From contig BLLK01000072.1 of the NCBI GenBank assembly GCA_021927905.1, positions 156,317-220,316 of the forward strand: a stretch of 64,000 nt of DNA, in the 5' to 3' direction. A program made the position numbers and the translations under genes. Below are positions 33,301-42,186 of the stretch, one piece after another (position 1 is the first letter of the stretch; each line of letters starts with the position of its first letter). The notes below the pieces were generated by a model, which was given only the letters and a program-made list of their open reading frames with translations, was not told the origin of the DNA and did no database searches. Origin of the DNA: Chaetoceros tenuissimus. Taxonomy: Eukaryota > Bacillariophyta > Thalassiosirophyceae > Chaetocerotales > Chaetocerotaceae.

Positions 33301-33944
33301 GTTATCTTTCGCCTCACCTTCCCAGATCTTACTAACACCGAAGGACAGATCACGGGATCATTTATTCTAGCCAAGGGAATATATGCTGGAGTATTCATAT
33401 CGCCAGAGTAGAAGCTTCCTTCCTCCGTACACTTTAGCATATCTCTCAGTTGTGCATGCACCTTAGCAGCTGGAATGTGCAGTTCTTGGGCTGATCCAAT
33501 CCACCATACGTGATCCAATGCTCCACCCACATGTCTATGAGGAATCTTGGTGAACCGCTTCAAACCAAAGTCTCTCAGTCTTCTCCTGTTGCCATTAGTT
33601 ATGAGAACCACCGCCTGCGAAGCCATCTCCTGAGGTAAAGCAGAGAGAATTTGTACAAGGTAATTGACTGAGCCTTGTAACATTACCCAGCAAGATCCCT
33701 TGAATGCATGCAATGCCCGTAGAGTTTCATTCCTTCTACAAACTGTGACCCCAATTTGTGATTTTTCTAACTCCAACTTGCCTTGCAATGTGATGTCATC
33801 TACTACCGTCGTTAGATTTTTACAACCTAGTGACACACTACTGAAGGCCAATGAGGGCCAATGTTGTGCAAATATGAAAAGAGGAGTGTTGACAGGTGTG
33901 ATTACTTTAGTTCCACTACACTCTTCCTCCTTTCTTACTTGCAC
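30135..33944 (-). CDS. Reverse transcriptase / RNase H protein of the DIRS-like element
   Basis: 1,269 residues. The basic N-terminal third is not recognised. The RT domain lies at about residues 470-740, with a first-Asp motif FFGDIDLGEMF, a conserved RWERNLMGLKSSP block and the catalytic SYVDD box at 31,968-31,979. The RNase H domain follows, with GFGDASGSGFG, FLFMDNSTAEA and a final GADGLSRG, as in DIRS elements. After it is a segment (FICPRLMTPAWKRHLHKAAD onward) that I recall from other algal and protist elements. No DNA methyltransferase domain, present in some DIRS elements, is visible. The open frame may extend upstream, where a stop and a probable frameshift separate it from gag. Confidence 0.8.
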   Translation of the reverse strand: MQVRKEEECSGTKVITPVNTPLFIFAQHWPSLAFSSVSLGCKNLTTVVDDITLQGKLELEKSQIGVTVCRRNETLRALHAFKGSCWVMLQGSVNYLVQILSALPQEMASQAVVLITNGNRRRLRDFGLKRFTKIPHRHVGGALDHVWWIGSAQELHIPAAKVHAQLRDMLKCTEEGSFYSGDMNTPAYIPLARINDPVICPSVLVRSGKVRRKITSAEALDLYDVEVQYQHFTSIDFKKQAPGKITYGLMESVLKARSVLSKKREVEDTGSDVPSAKKARVTQILVEEDPQIEDVREDQTVKSAKATKSDDAEVQVDIWNRRMFQKCLSVTYQADKHAKMCDMLRRVMLRFYQRKIYASFRKYLHKKHGTKAVSRYHQLKQNKKKKLSELEKDIIVGTDAIRRASEASYWEWTSGSTLFFWRWPECYQQEVRDGLAVTLLDKPPVYWKKSRWPEDDKQLEAMRKKIKKVADRGYIKDGEVDSLISFFAVPKGEEDIRMVYDATKCGLNEIIWSPNFFLPTVATVVRSATPDTFFGDIDLGEMFLNYFLDEDLRSSAGVDVTNIADLLEVEVPEGKRLIMRWERNLMGLKSSPYNCIRTFLWSEDFIRGDRKDSNNPLRWDTVVTNLPGSADYDPTKPWIYRWDETNKRIAASFCSYVDDIHTWAQGEDHCNEATRTIAAKINYLGQQDAPRKRREVSQAPGAWAGATVETVAGEGVYASILPEKWNKARDIVEKWLRCAPEDEEEDWKVNRKELEKDTGFLIHVCLTFENFKPYLKGFYNTLNGWRWDRDSDGWKRSNKDWKQYWEDLEAGDGTTNGVEWTNIGSRAEHWSDVKFTLKEEHQDDNAPVFVKGVPCFKQDLRVLSKLLESETPSKRLIRGSKIWEIIYGFGDASGSGFGMSWEKDCKGETTGGSSISYRFGRWGSDMDDSSSNLRELKNLVQTLEKMGEKELEGVEMFLFMDNSTAEAAFYKGSSSSEWLFDLVVRLSVLEMTRNCKIHIIHVAGTRMIAQGADGLSRGALTEGVMKGEAMKSFVPLHQSALDRDPALGPWLRDWFESAGRNQGQDLEFLSMEDWFERGHDILEGSVNVDGQWVPNYVSGNFVWSPPPSLALPCLEEIRRARHKRQESTHIFICPRLMTPAWKRHLHKAADIILELPPGHAAWSVNMFEPLLIAIFFPFLNSRPWQLKGSPALLELGRKVQQVFKGDESTKRHVLRELWNLPRRLQGMSDELVLRVLRISGEPRISSKATGKRRRSKVEENKRLKPFQSC

Positions 33945-34104
33945 TACATCAGCCCCGACCTTTCAGATCTCCTTCTTCTTCTTTCCTCCGCCAGCAGCCG
34001 CTGCCTTGGAAATAGCCGAGTTCGCTAATCCCTCCACCTTAGTCAGCTTTTCCTCGCTGCCTTTACCTTCTTCACTGTAGACTCCATCTCAGTTTGCAAC
34101 TTGG

Positions 34105-36117
34105 TCACTGCTTATTTGGCATGTGAGTGAGCATAAAGCGGGAGTATGCGCTAGACAAACCAGAATGATTCTCAAAGCCCACGCGAAGAAAGTCTTCTTG
34201 GATAGAAATAGTACGCAGTGCTGTCCAAATCACATTCACATTAGTTCCGTCGCAGTTCATATGATCCGCGGAACTGGATACAGCTCTAGCAACATGGAAT
34301 TCACTGGAGAACACTTGCTTTACACAATTGCATAGGAAATTCCAGCACTTGTCTCCCTCACTGAAGTACAGCTTTAGTGTTTCATACTCGTTGGAGAGAA
34401 AGAGAAACACAGCCTTGACGAATTCGACAGAGCGTACCAGCATGGCATCCAATAGTACAGTGACCGAAGCATCCAAACCTTCCCTGGGATTGTTCAAGTA
34501 TTCCAGCTTGATGGAATCCAAAGCCCTTTCTGCAGCCACCCTGACACAATTGTTTGGAGTCCCCATAGGGCCCCAAATATCATGGGACTTGATGTTAGAG
34601 AACACACTCGCCTTTGATCCTTTAATACTACCATCCATGAATATTTTTGAGCTCTTTGATCCATCGAAGAAGTTAGGTAGCCCACTCAAGGTAGATGACT
34701 GGATATGCAACAAGTCCTTGACGCTCCTGTTAAGCCTGTGAGCTTTATCTGGAGAGAACTTCCTCTCATCCGGATAGCCAAATACTCTGTCGGCTACAAG
34801 GTCGAAGAGGATGTAAGCATCGTAGACCATCGACGGACGTACCAGAGAAGTAGATGTAGGATTCATTCTGAAAGCTGAACGCACATCTCTAGGTGAAGTG
34901 AATACCCGATCCTTGAATACCACAGTGATCTCTCCTCTAGAAGAATTTCCATTCTTAGCTCGTTCAAGATCTGCTACCTTCTGAGCTAACTTTGCCAGAG
35001 TATCTCCATTCGGAGCTGCAGCTGGTGGTGGTGCCGCGACTCCAACATGAAAGCTGTCAAAAAGAGAAGTAGCAGTAGCAGGGGCAGTAGACCGGTTCGC
35101 ATTAGCCAGCTCCAATTTACTGATTCTGTCGGTGATGCTCTGAACCGTATCCTTAGTAGATTTGAGATACTTCTTGAAGTCTTGATTCTGAAATACAGCC
35201 TCTTGCAGATCCTTGAGCTTGACAGGATCTTGTACTACCTTCATGAGATCCGGAGCACCTGTATCTTCGATTGCTTCCCAAATAGATTGCCCTGCTCTTG
35301 CGAGGTGAACACTTGGATTTCCCACCTGGGTACAAAGCATCTGATACTTGGTAGTAAGATCTTCGACATCTTTCTCGAGCTTTTGATTAGCAGAACTCAT
35401 CCACGCTTCAATCTGCTTGTCCACTAACGTCAACCATCCTTCTTCCTTGGGCTCGATAGCAGCTGGTTTCTGGTCACTCACTCTCTCAGGTGAATTAAGA
35501 GCAGCTTTATCGAACATGTCAGTCAGTCCATGAGCAACGTCCTCCATATCCTCTTCATCGTCCATCTTGCTGAACACGGCAGGTTTCTTGACGGTAGATC
35601 TAGCAATAGCAAGAGAGACACCAGTCAATAGAGCTTCAGTTCTAGCCTCAACTTCATGCATCCAATCTCCTTGATCCTTGAAGTTGGCCTGAAGGAGTCC
35701 AGCAATCTCCATGGTATCCAAGTTAGCAGCATCCAGCATCGGATCAACAGAAAGCTTGACCTTAGTAGAAGATCTAGACATGTAGTACAAAGCAGCAGCA
35801 CCTGTAGCTTTGCGGGCCTCCAGAACTGCCACCTTGTTCTCATGGCTGGTTGGGCATCCCTTCGAGCCGACCGCTCCACAGAAGACATTCCCATTGTTGC
35901 CAATTCTCCCACAGCACAAGGCTTCGAGATCATTGACCAGCGCTACACAGCGTCCGTATCTGACTGGAGGGGCAGTGTTTGCAGACCCTGCCTCCGTCCA
36001 AGAATCAGAGAAAGGACTGACATTATCATCATCATCATCATCATCTCTTCCCCCCCCACGCACTTTAGCAGGTTGCTTACCTGGGCCGGTAGGAATGAAA
36101 TCAGCGAACAAAGACAT
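34105..36117 (-). CDS. gag-like protein of the DIRS-like element
   Basis: 670 residues; the first frame of the element. It begins MSLFADFIPTGPG and has an acidic run of Asp encoded by a GAT microsatellite (about 36,022-36,045). A Cys/His cluster (LCCGRIGNNGNVFCG, GCPTSH) may bind zinc, and the middle is helical with coiled-coil character. The C-terminal half has no recognised motif. A plausible continuation (KLQTEMESTVKKVK, then KKKKEI) is found in other frames between 34,100 and 33,960, so the natural protein may once have been longer. Assigned as gag by position. Confidence 0.65.
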   Translation of the reverse strand: MSLFADFIPTGPGKQPAKVRGGGRDDDDDDDNVSPFSDSWTEAGSANTAPPVRYGRCVALVNDLEALCCGRIGNNGNVFCGAVGSKGCPTSHENKVAVLEARKATGAAALYYMSRSSTKVKLSVDPMLDAANLDTMEIAGLLQANFKDQGDWMHEVEARTEALLTGVSLAIARSTVKKPAVFSKMDDEEDMEDVAHGLTDMFDKAALNSPERVSDQKPAAIEPKEEGWLTLVDKQIEAWMSSANQKLEKDVEDLTTKYQMLCTQVGNPSVHLARAGQSIWEAIEDTGAPDLMKVVQDPVKLKDLQEAVFQNQDFKKYLKSTKDTVQSITDRISKLELANANRSTAPATATSLFDSFHVGVAAPPPAAAPNGDTLAKLAQKVADLERAKNGNSSRGEITVVFKDRVFTSPRDVRSAFRMNPTSTSLVRPSMVYDAYILFDLVADRVFGYPDERKFSPDKAHRLNRSVKDLLHIQSSTLSGLPNFFDGSKSSKIFMDGSIKGSKASVFSNIKSHDIWGPMGTPNNCVRVAAERALDSIKLEYLNNPREGLDASVTVLLDAMLVRSVEFVKAVFLFLSNEYETLKLYFSEGDKCWNFLCNCVKQVFSSEFHVARAVSSSADHMNCDGTNVNVIWTALRTISIQEDFLRVGFENHSGLSSAYSRFMLTHMPNKQ

Positions 36118-36650
36118 GGTGTAGCGATTGAATTTGAAATTATATTAGTTTGGAGAAAGTAAAAATTTTCTTTCCAGTTCCAGTACAAGATAGCTATTCT
36201 TCCACACAACTGAATTTCGACTTTCTATGAGCACACTGCTGAAGTAAAGTAAAGACCTTCTAACTGACACCTCTTTCTGACACCTTACAATTTCAATGGC
36301 TCTGCTTGCAGCACGTCATTCGTTTCAATTCTTTCTCTCGTCTGTCAGCCGTTCCTTTTTGATATACGTCACTTGTTTCAAGTCCAGGACTTCCAATCAT
36401 ATCTTTTGGATCTTCTCTGTAGGTAGTAGATGTATCAGAGTATGATGTGAGCGTCATTTTTTGAACTTTCAAAAGCTGACAACTTGACGTTAGCGGAGCG
36501 TTTCAAAAGATATTCTTTCTGCATCGTAGTCTGCACTTTCACCTCCTTCGCTTCTCTTTCTTTTCCCTATTGAACTGTATGTGCAAAATGGGACATGAAA
36601 ATAAATGAAAGCGGTTATAGTTTTTTATTCCTAATAAACATGGTAAAATT
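36118..36650. other. Flank of the DIRS-like element and upstream region of the methyltransferase gene
   Basis: No gene seen. The first 150 bp are probably the 5' untranslated end of the minus-strand element. The rest should contain the promoter of the following plus-strand gene; no specific motif can be supported. Confidence 0.4.
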
Positions 36651-37667
36651 ATGAAGGGGATGAAGGTGACAAAACAAAAAAAGAAAAAGAAATCCGCATA
36701 CATTGCAGTACTTTTTTCTGTAATCTTATTGATAATAATCCTAATTATTTCTGCAGATGTAGACAATAACATCATCAACCCTTCGTTGGCATGTCAGGAC
36801 ACAACAAATAAAGCAACAGAAAAGGCTTTTCTTGCCTCCTTTGGTTTATTTGATGACGTATCCAATCTAATGTGGGAAAGAATTTCAAAACGTTATCATG
36901 AAAATAGTATATACAAATACCCCTCTGATCCCTTAAGAAATATTCAAGACGAGCAAAAATGGTTGAATGAAAATTTGATTCCAAATTTTCCCTGTCCAAA
37001 TGTCGAACGTGTAGGTAAAGGAGAAGGAGTAAAATATATTTGTTATCCTGATAGAATTATAAGAAAAAAGCAAGAACCAGAAAGAAAAAAAAAATTTGAC
37101 AAAGTCGGTGACAAGTTGGAGGCAGACTGTCTTGTTTATTCCATTGGATGTGCGGGAGATTTTAGCTTTGAATATGCTCTTGCTGAAAAGTATGATAAGC
37201 GATGTGAAATTCACGTGTTTGATCCTGCAAACTGGGAACGGAAGGAAGATGTGGAAAAAAAGAATATTCATTATCATGCATGGGGCATGAAGAGTAGTTA
37301 TGACTTTGAAAGCAAGTCTATTGTTTGGCCGAAAGGTCGCCGTGGAGGCTTTAAGACTTTTGAAGAAACGCTTGATTTGCTCGGACATCATAACCGAACC
37401 ATTGATCTTTTCAAAATTGATTGTGAGGGATGTGAATGGTCGACATACAAGGACTGGCTTAAATTTGGCTTTCGTCAAATCTTGATGGAAACGCATGGAG
37501 TACCTCAACCTCAAGGAGGAAATGGGAGGTGGTACAAGAAACCTATGGATGTGACGCAATTTTACAGAGATTTCGATGAGCATGGCTATGCACTTTTCAG
37601 TACAGATCAAAATGGCCTGGGTATGGAAATGTCATACATTAAACTGGACAAGGAATTAATATATTAA
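36651..37667 (+). CDS. Membrane-anchored methyltransferase-like protein (METTL24/FkbM-type)
   Basis: 338 residues, no intron. A basic N-terminus (KKKKKS) precedes one hydrophobic helix (AYIAVLFSVILLIIILIIS, residues about 16-34), giving a type II signal anchor as in Golgi enzymes. The C-terminal domain has the S-adenosylmethionine-fold features of FkbM/METTL24-like proteins: VYSIGCAGDFSFEYAL (motif I), EIHVFDP (acidic loop) and LFKIDCEGCEWSTYKDW (KIDxEG motif). A late METHG..QPQGG stretch and YALFSTDQN complete the domain. Such proteins are thought to methylate sugars or other small acceptors; the substrate is unknown. It is the only intact host gene among the transposons of the right half. 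Confidence 0.75.
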   Translation: MKGMKVTKQKKKKKSAYIAVLFSVILLIIILIISADVDNNIINPSLACQDTTNKATEKAFLASFGLFDDVSNLMWERISKRYHENSIYKYPSDPLRNIQDEQKWLNENLIPNFPCPNVERVGKGEGVKYICYPDRIIRKKQEPERKKKFDKVGDKLEADCLVYSIGCAGDFSFEYALAEKYDKRCEIHVFDPANWERKEDVEKKNIHYHAWGMKSSYDFESKSIVWPKGRRGGFKTFEETLDLLGHHNRTIDLFKIDCEGCEWSTYKDWLKFGFRQILMETHGVPQPQGGNGRWYKKPMDVTQFYRDFDEHGYALFSTDQNGLGMEMSYIKLDKELIY

Positions 37668-37774
37668 CCACAATAACATTTTTTAAAAGATAGTTTTCTA
37701 GTAAATAAATATCAGAAATTGATTAAATGTTGGTGTGGTCCTATTTCGCGCCTGTTTTACGATAAAACAAAACA

Positions 37775-39444
37775 TTGATTGTACCTTTGGTAAAGGAGAC
37801 GGAGTCAGGATACTCAATTCGTGATGATATTAATACTCCGGATGTTGATGACATGGTTGACCATGATGATGCAACAAAGCAGGAGGATACCTATGACATG
37901 TATGTTGGAGCCGAAGTGTTCTTTCCAAATGCTGTTGGTGATGAGAGAATGGGTAAAGTTGTCAAGAGACTACGGAAGAATGACAGCACTTCTGCTGATA
38001 CTGGTAGCTATAACCCGTTGCATGATACTGCTCTGTATGAAGTGCAATTTCCTTCTGGTCTAACTGAAAAGATTCAAGCTAATATTATTGCTGAGAATAT
38101 GTTTGCACAGGTGGATTCTGAAGGGCATCACCAGCAAATTCTAAAGGAGATCTCAGATCACTCTTGGGATCACACTGCTATTCCTAAGTGGAATGGTTTC
38201 ATCAAGTCTAAGTCTGGTCTTGTACCCAAGAAGACCACCAGAGGATGGGAGTTGCTTGTTGCATGGAAGGATGTCGTGGGTTCTGTTAAAGAATCCTGTT
38301 GAGCTCGCTCAATATGCTGTGATGAATGCTCTTGAGGAGGAGCCAGCTTTTAAATGGTGGGTGCCTTACACTCTGAAGAAGAGAGACAGGATTGTTGCTA
38401 AAGTCAAATCCAAGTATTGGAGGACAATGCACAAATTTGGTATATGCAATCCTAAATCTGCTGATGAGGCATACTGTCTTGATGCTGAATCAAAGACAAT
38501 CTTCTGGACTGATGCTATCAACAAGGAAATGTAATGTTAGAGTAGCTTTTGAGGTTCTAGCAGGTGAAACTCTGTTGAAGCCAGGTTATAAGGAGAGAAC
38601 ATGTCATATGGATGGGAAATTTACTCAAAAGGCTAGGCTTGTTGCTGGAGGACATGTGCTACTGATCCTCCCTTTGCTATCACCTATTCCTGTGTAGTTT
38701 CTCGTGATAATGTATGGATTGCTTTAACGATTGCTGTTCTCAATGATCTTGATTTGTTTCCTTGTGATGTTGAATCAGCTTACTTGTGTGCCAATTGTCT
38801 TGAGAAGGTTTGGTGTGTTCCAGGATCTGAGTTTGGGTCTGATAAAGGCAAGGTACTCTAAAATCATCTGGTGCTGCTTGGAGGGCTTTGCTTGCCAAGG
38901 TACTTTGAGAAGAGATGAACTTTGTTCCAACTGAGACTGACCCAGAAGTTTATATCAGACAAGCTTCTGGGAGTTGTATTATGAGATGCTTCTTGTATAT
39001 GTTGATGATATACTGGCTGTATCACAGGTTGCTGAGGAGCTGGTAGGCATCATTGGATCAAAGTTCAAATTGGAGAAGTCATCAGTTGGTAGGCCCTCAA
39101 GGTCTCTTGGAGGAGGTATTGAGCGGATACAGACTGATGATGGAAGACACATTTTGAGTGCTAACTGCATTGAGTATGTGAAGTCTGATATTGAAAGGAC
39201 CTGGCTGATAATGCAATCCCTCTGCATAAGAGGGGTGACAGCAAGCGTCCTTTTCCTTCCACCTATTGACCTGAGTTAGATGTTTCCCTAAAGCTTGAAG
39301 ATATCTCTAAGTGTCAATAGTAAATTGGTGTATTGCATTGGGCAAGTGAGCTTAAACAGATTGATATTTTGACTGAAGTAAGTGTGCACTTATGCAATCA
39401 ATGTGAGGGGCATCTTGATGTTTTCTACAGAATATTCAACTACC
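37775..39444 (+). pseudogene. Decayed plus-strand Copia pol fragment (integrase tail to RT)
   Basis: Pieces in several frames read in Copia order. They are TRGWELLVAWKDV; EEEPAFKWWVPYTLKKRDRI; FWTDAINKEM; GYKERTCHMDGKFTQKARLV; SCVVSRDNVWIALTIAVLND; the catalytic LLVYVDDILAV at about 38,986-39,018; and the end of the RT (IGVLHWASELKQIDILTEVS, FYRIFNYL). gag, protease and most of the integrase are absent. Stops and frameshifts occur every 100-500 bp. The block starts about 100 bp after the methyltransferase gene and is cut at 39,444 by the minus-strand Copia. Confidence 0.8.
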
Positions 39445-39603
39445 TTGATAAGTGAAAAGATATTGTTGTTTCGTATCAAAATAGTAATTATGTTATGTAA
39501 AATATGTAAAGTTCTGACCAAAAACATAGAAGAATTTCCAAAAGAATTCGGATGAAGAATTCGGGTTCTCATAATCTACCAACCTAACAGTGGGATTTTC
39601 TCA
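39445..39603 (-). repeat. 3' LTR of the minus-strand Copia
   Basis: Shares with 46,035-46,184 the blocks cgtatcaaaatagta, aatatgtaaag, tcgggttctca and ctaccaacctaacagtggga. On the minus strand it begins with TG after a purine tract. Confidence 0.7.
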
Positions 39604-39644
39604 CTCTCCTCGAATGTTTAAATTTCAATTTCAATAATTCGCAT

Positions 39645-40407
39645 CACAATGTTAGTTCCTGATATACATGATTAAGGATCGTAGATTCTTCCTAATATGA
39701 GCAGGCAATGATTTCGTTAGTATGTCAGATAAATTGTCAGCACTATCAACCTTGTGTATAACTTGAATACCAGCAGCAACACATTCTCGTACTCAATGAA
39801 AACAAATAGAATTATGTTTCTTCTTCAAAGTTGAATGAGCAATTGAAGAATTCTTGTAAACAGCCTCATTATCACAAAAGACATGAGTTGGACCCTCAAT
39901 TGGAACTCCCATCATACGAAGCTTATATCTCATAGAAATAATCAATTCAGAAGCAACTCGAAGCGCAACAAACTCAGATCCAAAGGTAGATGATTTGACA
40001 GTCGCCTGTCTCTTGGAATACCAAACAATTGGAGCAGAATTCAAACATAGCAGAATACCAGTCTGGGATCTCCTAGTTACCTTATCACCAGCGTGATCAC
40101 TATCCACAAATACATACATGGACAACAGTTTCCCTCTTGGAACAGGTGCATTTGGAGGTAAATCTTCAACGGCATCAGGGTAAGCCTTCTTCATAAACTC
40201 TGTCTGTTTATCAATCTCCTCATAGTTGAAGCCCAGATTTGGTAACTCTGGTCTGAAAGCCAGCTCGTTATCCTTGTGAATATCAAGGAATTTGAATACA
40301 TGAATTGCTTGTAAGAGATGACCAGTTCTTGGTGAAACTAAATATCTAGACAAAACTGATACCTCATATCCAATATTGATCCTACCAAGTTCTACTGTCC
40401 ATCGCAA
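39645..40407 (-). pseudogene. RNase H domain of the minus-strand Copia
   Basis: The frame shows YVFVDSDHAGDKVTRRSQTG, then VWYSKRQATVKSSTFGSEFV and HVFCDNEAVYKNSS, the Copia RNase H signatures. It has one in-frame TGA at about 39,793. The same frame continues VRECVAAGIQVIHKVDSADN and LSDILTKSLPAHIRKN to a stop near 39,645, which is the normal end of Copia polyproteins. Confidence 0.8.
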
Positions 40408-40415
40408 TATCCCGA

Positions 40416-42146
40416 TTAGATTCTGGAATAGAGTAACTTGGTCATCAGTACATTCTTCAGAAGTATCAAGTTCAGGTCGATAAGATGCAGTAGTGAATGG
40501 TTGTTTTGGTCTGTATTCTGGATCAGAGTGAGTTTCTTGTTATATTCCAAACCACTCTCCTTGAGCTTAGCCTTAAGATTCTTAATGGCCTTATCAAGAT
40601 AGGAATTAGAACTCATAGTCCAAAATGGCTTGGCACCATCATCCTCAACTTTTCTGATGTCAGCTCCTAGGTATCTGTCAGGAGGACCAATGCTCTCCTT
40701 CTTGACAGTGAAGTCACCTTGGATCTGTTCCATAAATCGCTTCGGATTCTTATCAATAATCAACAGGTCATCAACATATACGAGAATGTATGAGTAATAC
40801 TCATTTCCATCGGAATCAATGCATGCTTTGTACCATAGATCAGGATCAGCAAGGCAGGACTTGAATCCAAGCTTGTTACCAAGTGCTGCAGCAAGATGAT
40901 TACGAAATTGTAAAGCACTAGATTTGAGACCATATAGAGCACGGACTACAACGACTACACGGTCCTTATCAGCACCCCATTCATCTCCTGCATAGAAGAA
41001 TATTTTCTCTTCGGTAGGAGCAGAAAGAAAAGCATTCTGGATGTCACCAGCTAATATATCAAGGTCATTAAGAGCGGCCACAAGGAATCCGATTCGAACT
41101 GTGTCTCTTGAAACAACACTAGAATAGGTCATATTTGCGGGAACATTAGTCAAGTGTCCTCCAGCAACATATCTTGCTTTTCGAGTCATATCAAGCTTGA
41201 CATCGAATACCAAATGGCACAGTATCTCATTGTACCCAGGCGGCGGTCTATCTCCTCGAGCCAATAATTTGAAAGCACATTTAGCATTGACCATTTCTTT
41301 ATTGATGGCATCCTGCCAAAGCGTATTATTATTTGCTTCATCAATCTTGACAGCTTCCTCCCATGAGCCAGGAACCTGTATCCCAAACTTAGTCTTGCCT
41401 TTTCTAATGACATTTGATTTCAATCTTGAGATCAGTCGGGCTCGTTGTCTCAAGGCATGATTGGTCCACCACTTAAAAGCAGGCTCATCTTGTACTTTCA
41501 ATGCTACAGCCAATTCAGCTAGACCTAGTGGATCGCCTTCCTTTGTGTCTTTAAGTGAAATCCAGCTTGTAGACTTGTCTCTCCATTTTACTTGGACTTC
41601 CCATCCTTTGGTTGTTACAACGTTCCTCTCAACTCCAGCACTGTTAAAGTACGTGCCTTGTTCTTTGGGTACAGCTACAGAATCGTCCTTGCGAATGTCT
41701 AGAAATTCCTCAATGATACCACTGTCCCAGCCGTCCTCGTCAGCTTGCTCAAATAGGTTCTCTGCGATCATATTGACTGAATATTTCTCAATCCTGCCAT
41801 CCGGAAATTCTAGTTCATAGACTCTGGTATCAAGAATAGGATTTTCATTCGCCTCTCCTACAGGAATACCTGCAGCATCACGCTTACGACCTTTCACCTT
41901 GGTAAGTACAGCAGTACCATCCTTGTCAGGCATGATGACCTCAGAATTAATGTAATTGTCAAGTGCCTCGAGATATCTATCATTGACATCTTCAAGCTTA
42001 GCTTCATGCAGTTCTTCGCCATATGGTAATTGACTCTCATCATCCTCGACAGGGTCGTCAAAAGCATCATAATAAACACGCTGAGGATAGATATTGTTGT
42101 AAATTGGTACCTTTGTATTTCCAATTTTCTCATGTATACAATCCAT
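40416..42146 (-). CDS. Reverse transcriptase region of the minus-strand Copia pol (broken)
   Basis: 576 codons. It contains the linker between integrase and RT, a KWRDKSTSWISLKDTKEGDP block, then EPAFKWWTNHALRQRARLIS, FWTDAINKEM-type LWQDAINKEM, RKARYVAGGHLTNVP, ALYGLKSSALQFRNHL and the catalytic ILVYVDDLLII (near 40,765-40,785). This is a CoDi-type Copia RT. Upstream it is out of frame with the integrase ORF: the joining region near 42,240 has a TGA and a frameshift (SVIPIPDHELESDELKRRTK reads in the RT frame). It would not be made as part of an intact polyprotein. Confidence 0.8.
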   Translation of the reverse strand: MDCIHEKIGNTKVPIYNNIYPQRVYYDAFDDPVEDDESQLPYGEELHEAKLEDVNDRYLEALDNYINSEVIMPDKDGTAVLTKVKGRKRDAAGIPVGEANENPILDTRVYELEFPDGRIEKYSVNMIAENLFEQADEDGWDSGIIEEFLDIRKDDSVAVPKEQGTYFNSAGVERNVVTTKGWEVQVKWRDKSTSWISLKDTKEGDPLGLAELAVALKVQDEPAFKWWTNHALRQRARLISRLKSNVIRKGKTKFGIQVPGSWEEAVKIDEANNNTLWQDAINKEMVNAKCAFKLLARGDRPPPGYNEILCHLVFDVKLDMTRKARYVAGGHLTNVPANMTYSSVVSRDTVRIGFLVAALNDLDILAGDIQNAFLSAPTEEKIFFYAGDEWGADKDRVVVVVRALYGLKSSALQFRNHLAAALGNKLGFKSCLADPDLWYKACIDSDGNEYYSYILVYVDDLLIIDKNPKRFMEQIQGDFTVKKESIGPPDRYLGADIRKVEDDGAKPFWTMSSNSYLDKAIKNLKAKLKESGLEYNKKLTLIQNTDQNNHSLLHLIDLNLILLKNVLMTKLLYSRI

Positions 42147-42186
42147 GAAGATCTTGGTACGACGCTTTAATTCATCAGACTCTAGC

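Larger units (their letters stand above)
28886..36117 (-). mobile_element. DIRS-like tyrosine-recombinase retroelement
   Basis: Three long minus-strand frames in the order gag-like (36,117-34,105), reverse transcriptase/RNase H (33,944-30,135) and tyrosine recombinase (30,310-28,886, overlapping the RT frame by 176 bp). DIRS-type elements integrate with a tyrosine recombinase instead of a DDE integrase and make no target duplication. No LTRs or integrase are seen, in agreement. The true ends lie outside the coding span, possibly near 28,364 and 36,268. The ORFs are almost undamaged, so the copy is probably young. Confidence 0.8.

Noticed and set aside
30135-33944. DNA methyltransferase domain expected in some DIRS elements
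   Set aside because: No DPPY-like or other adenine methyltransferase motif is visible after the RNase H domain.
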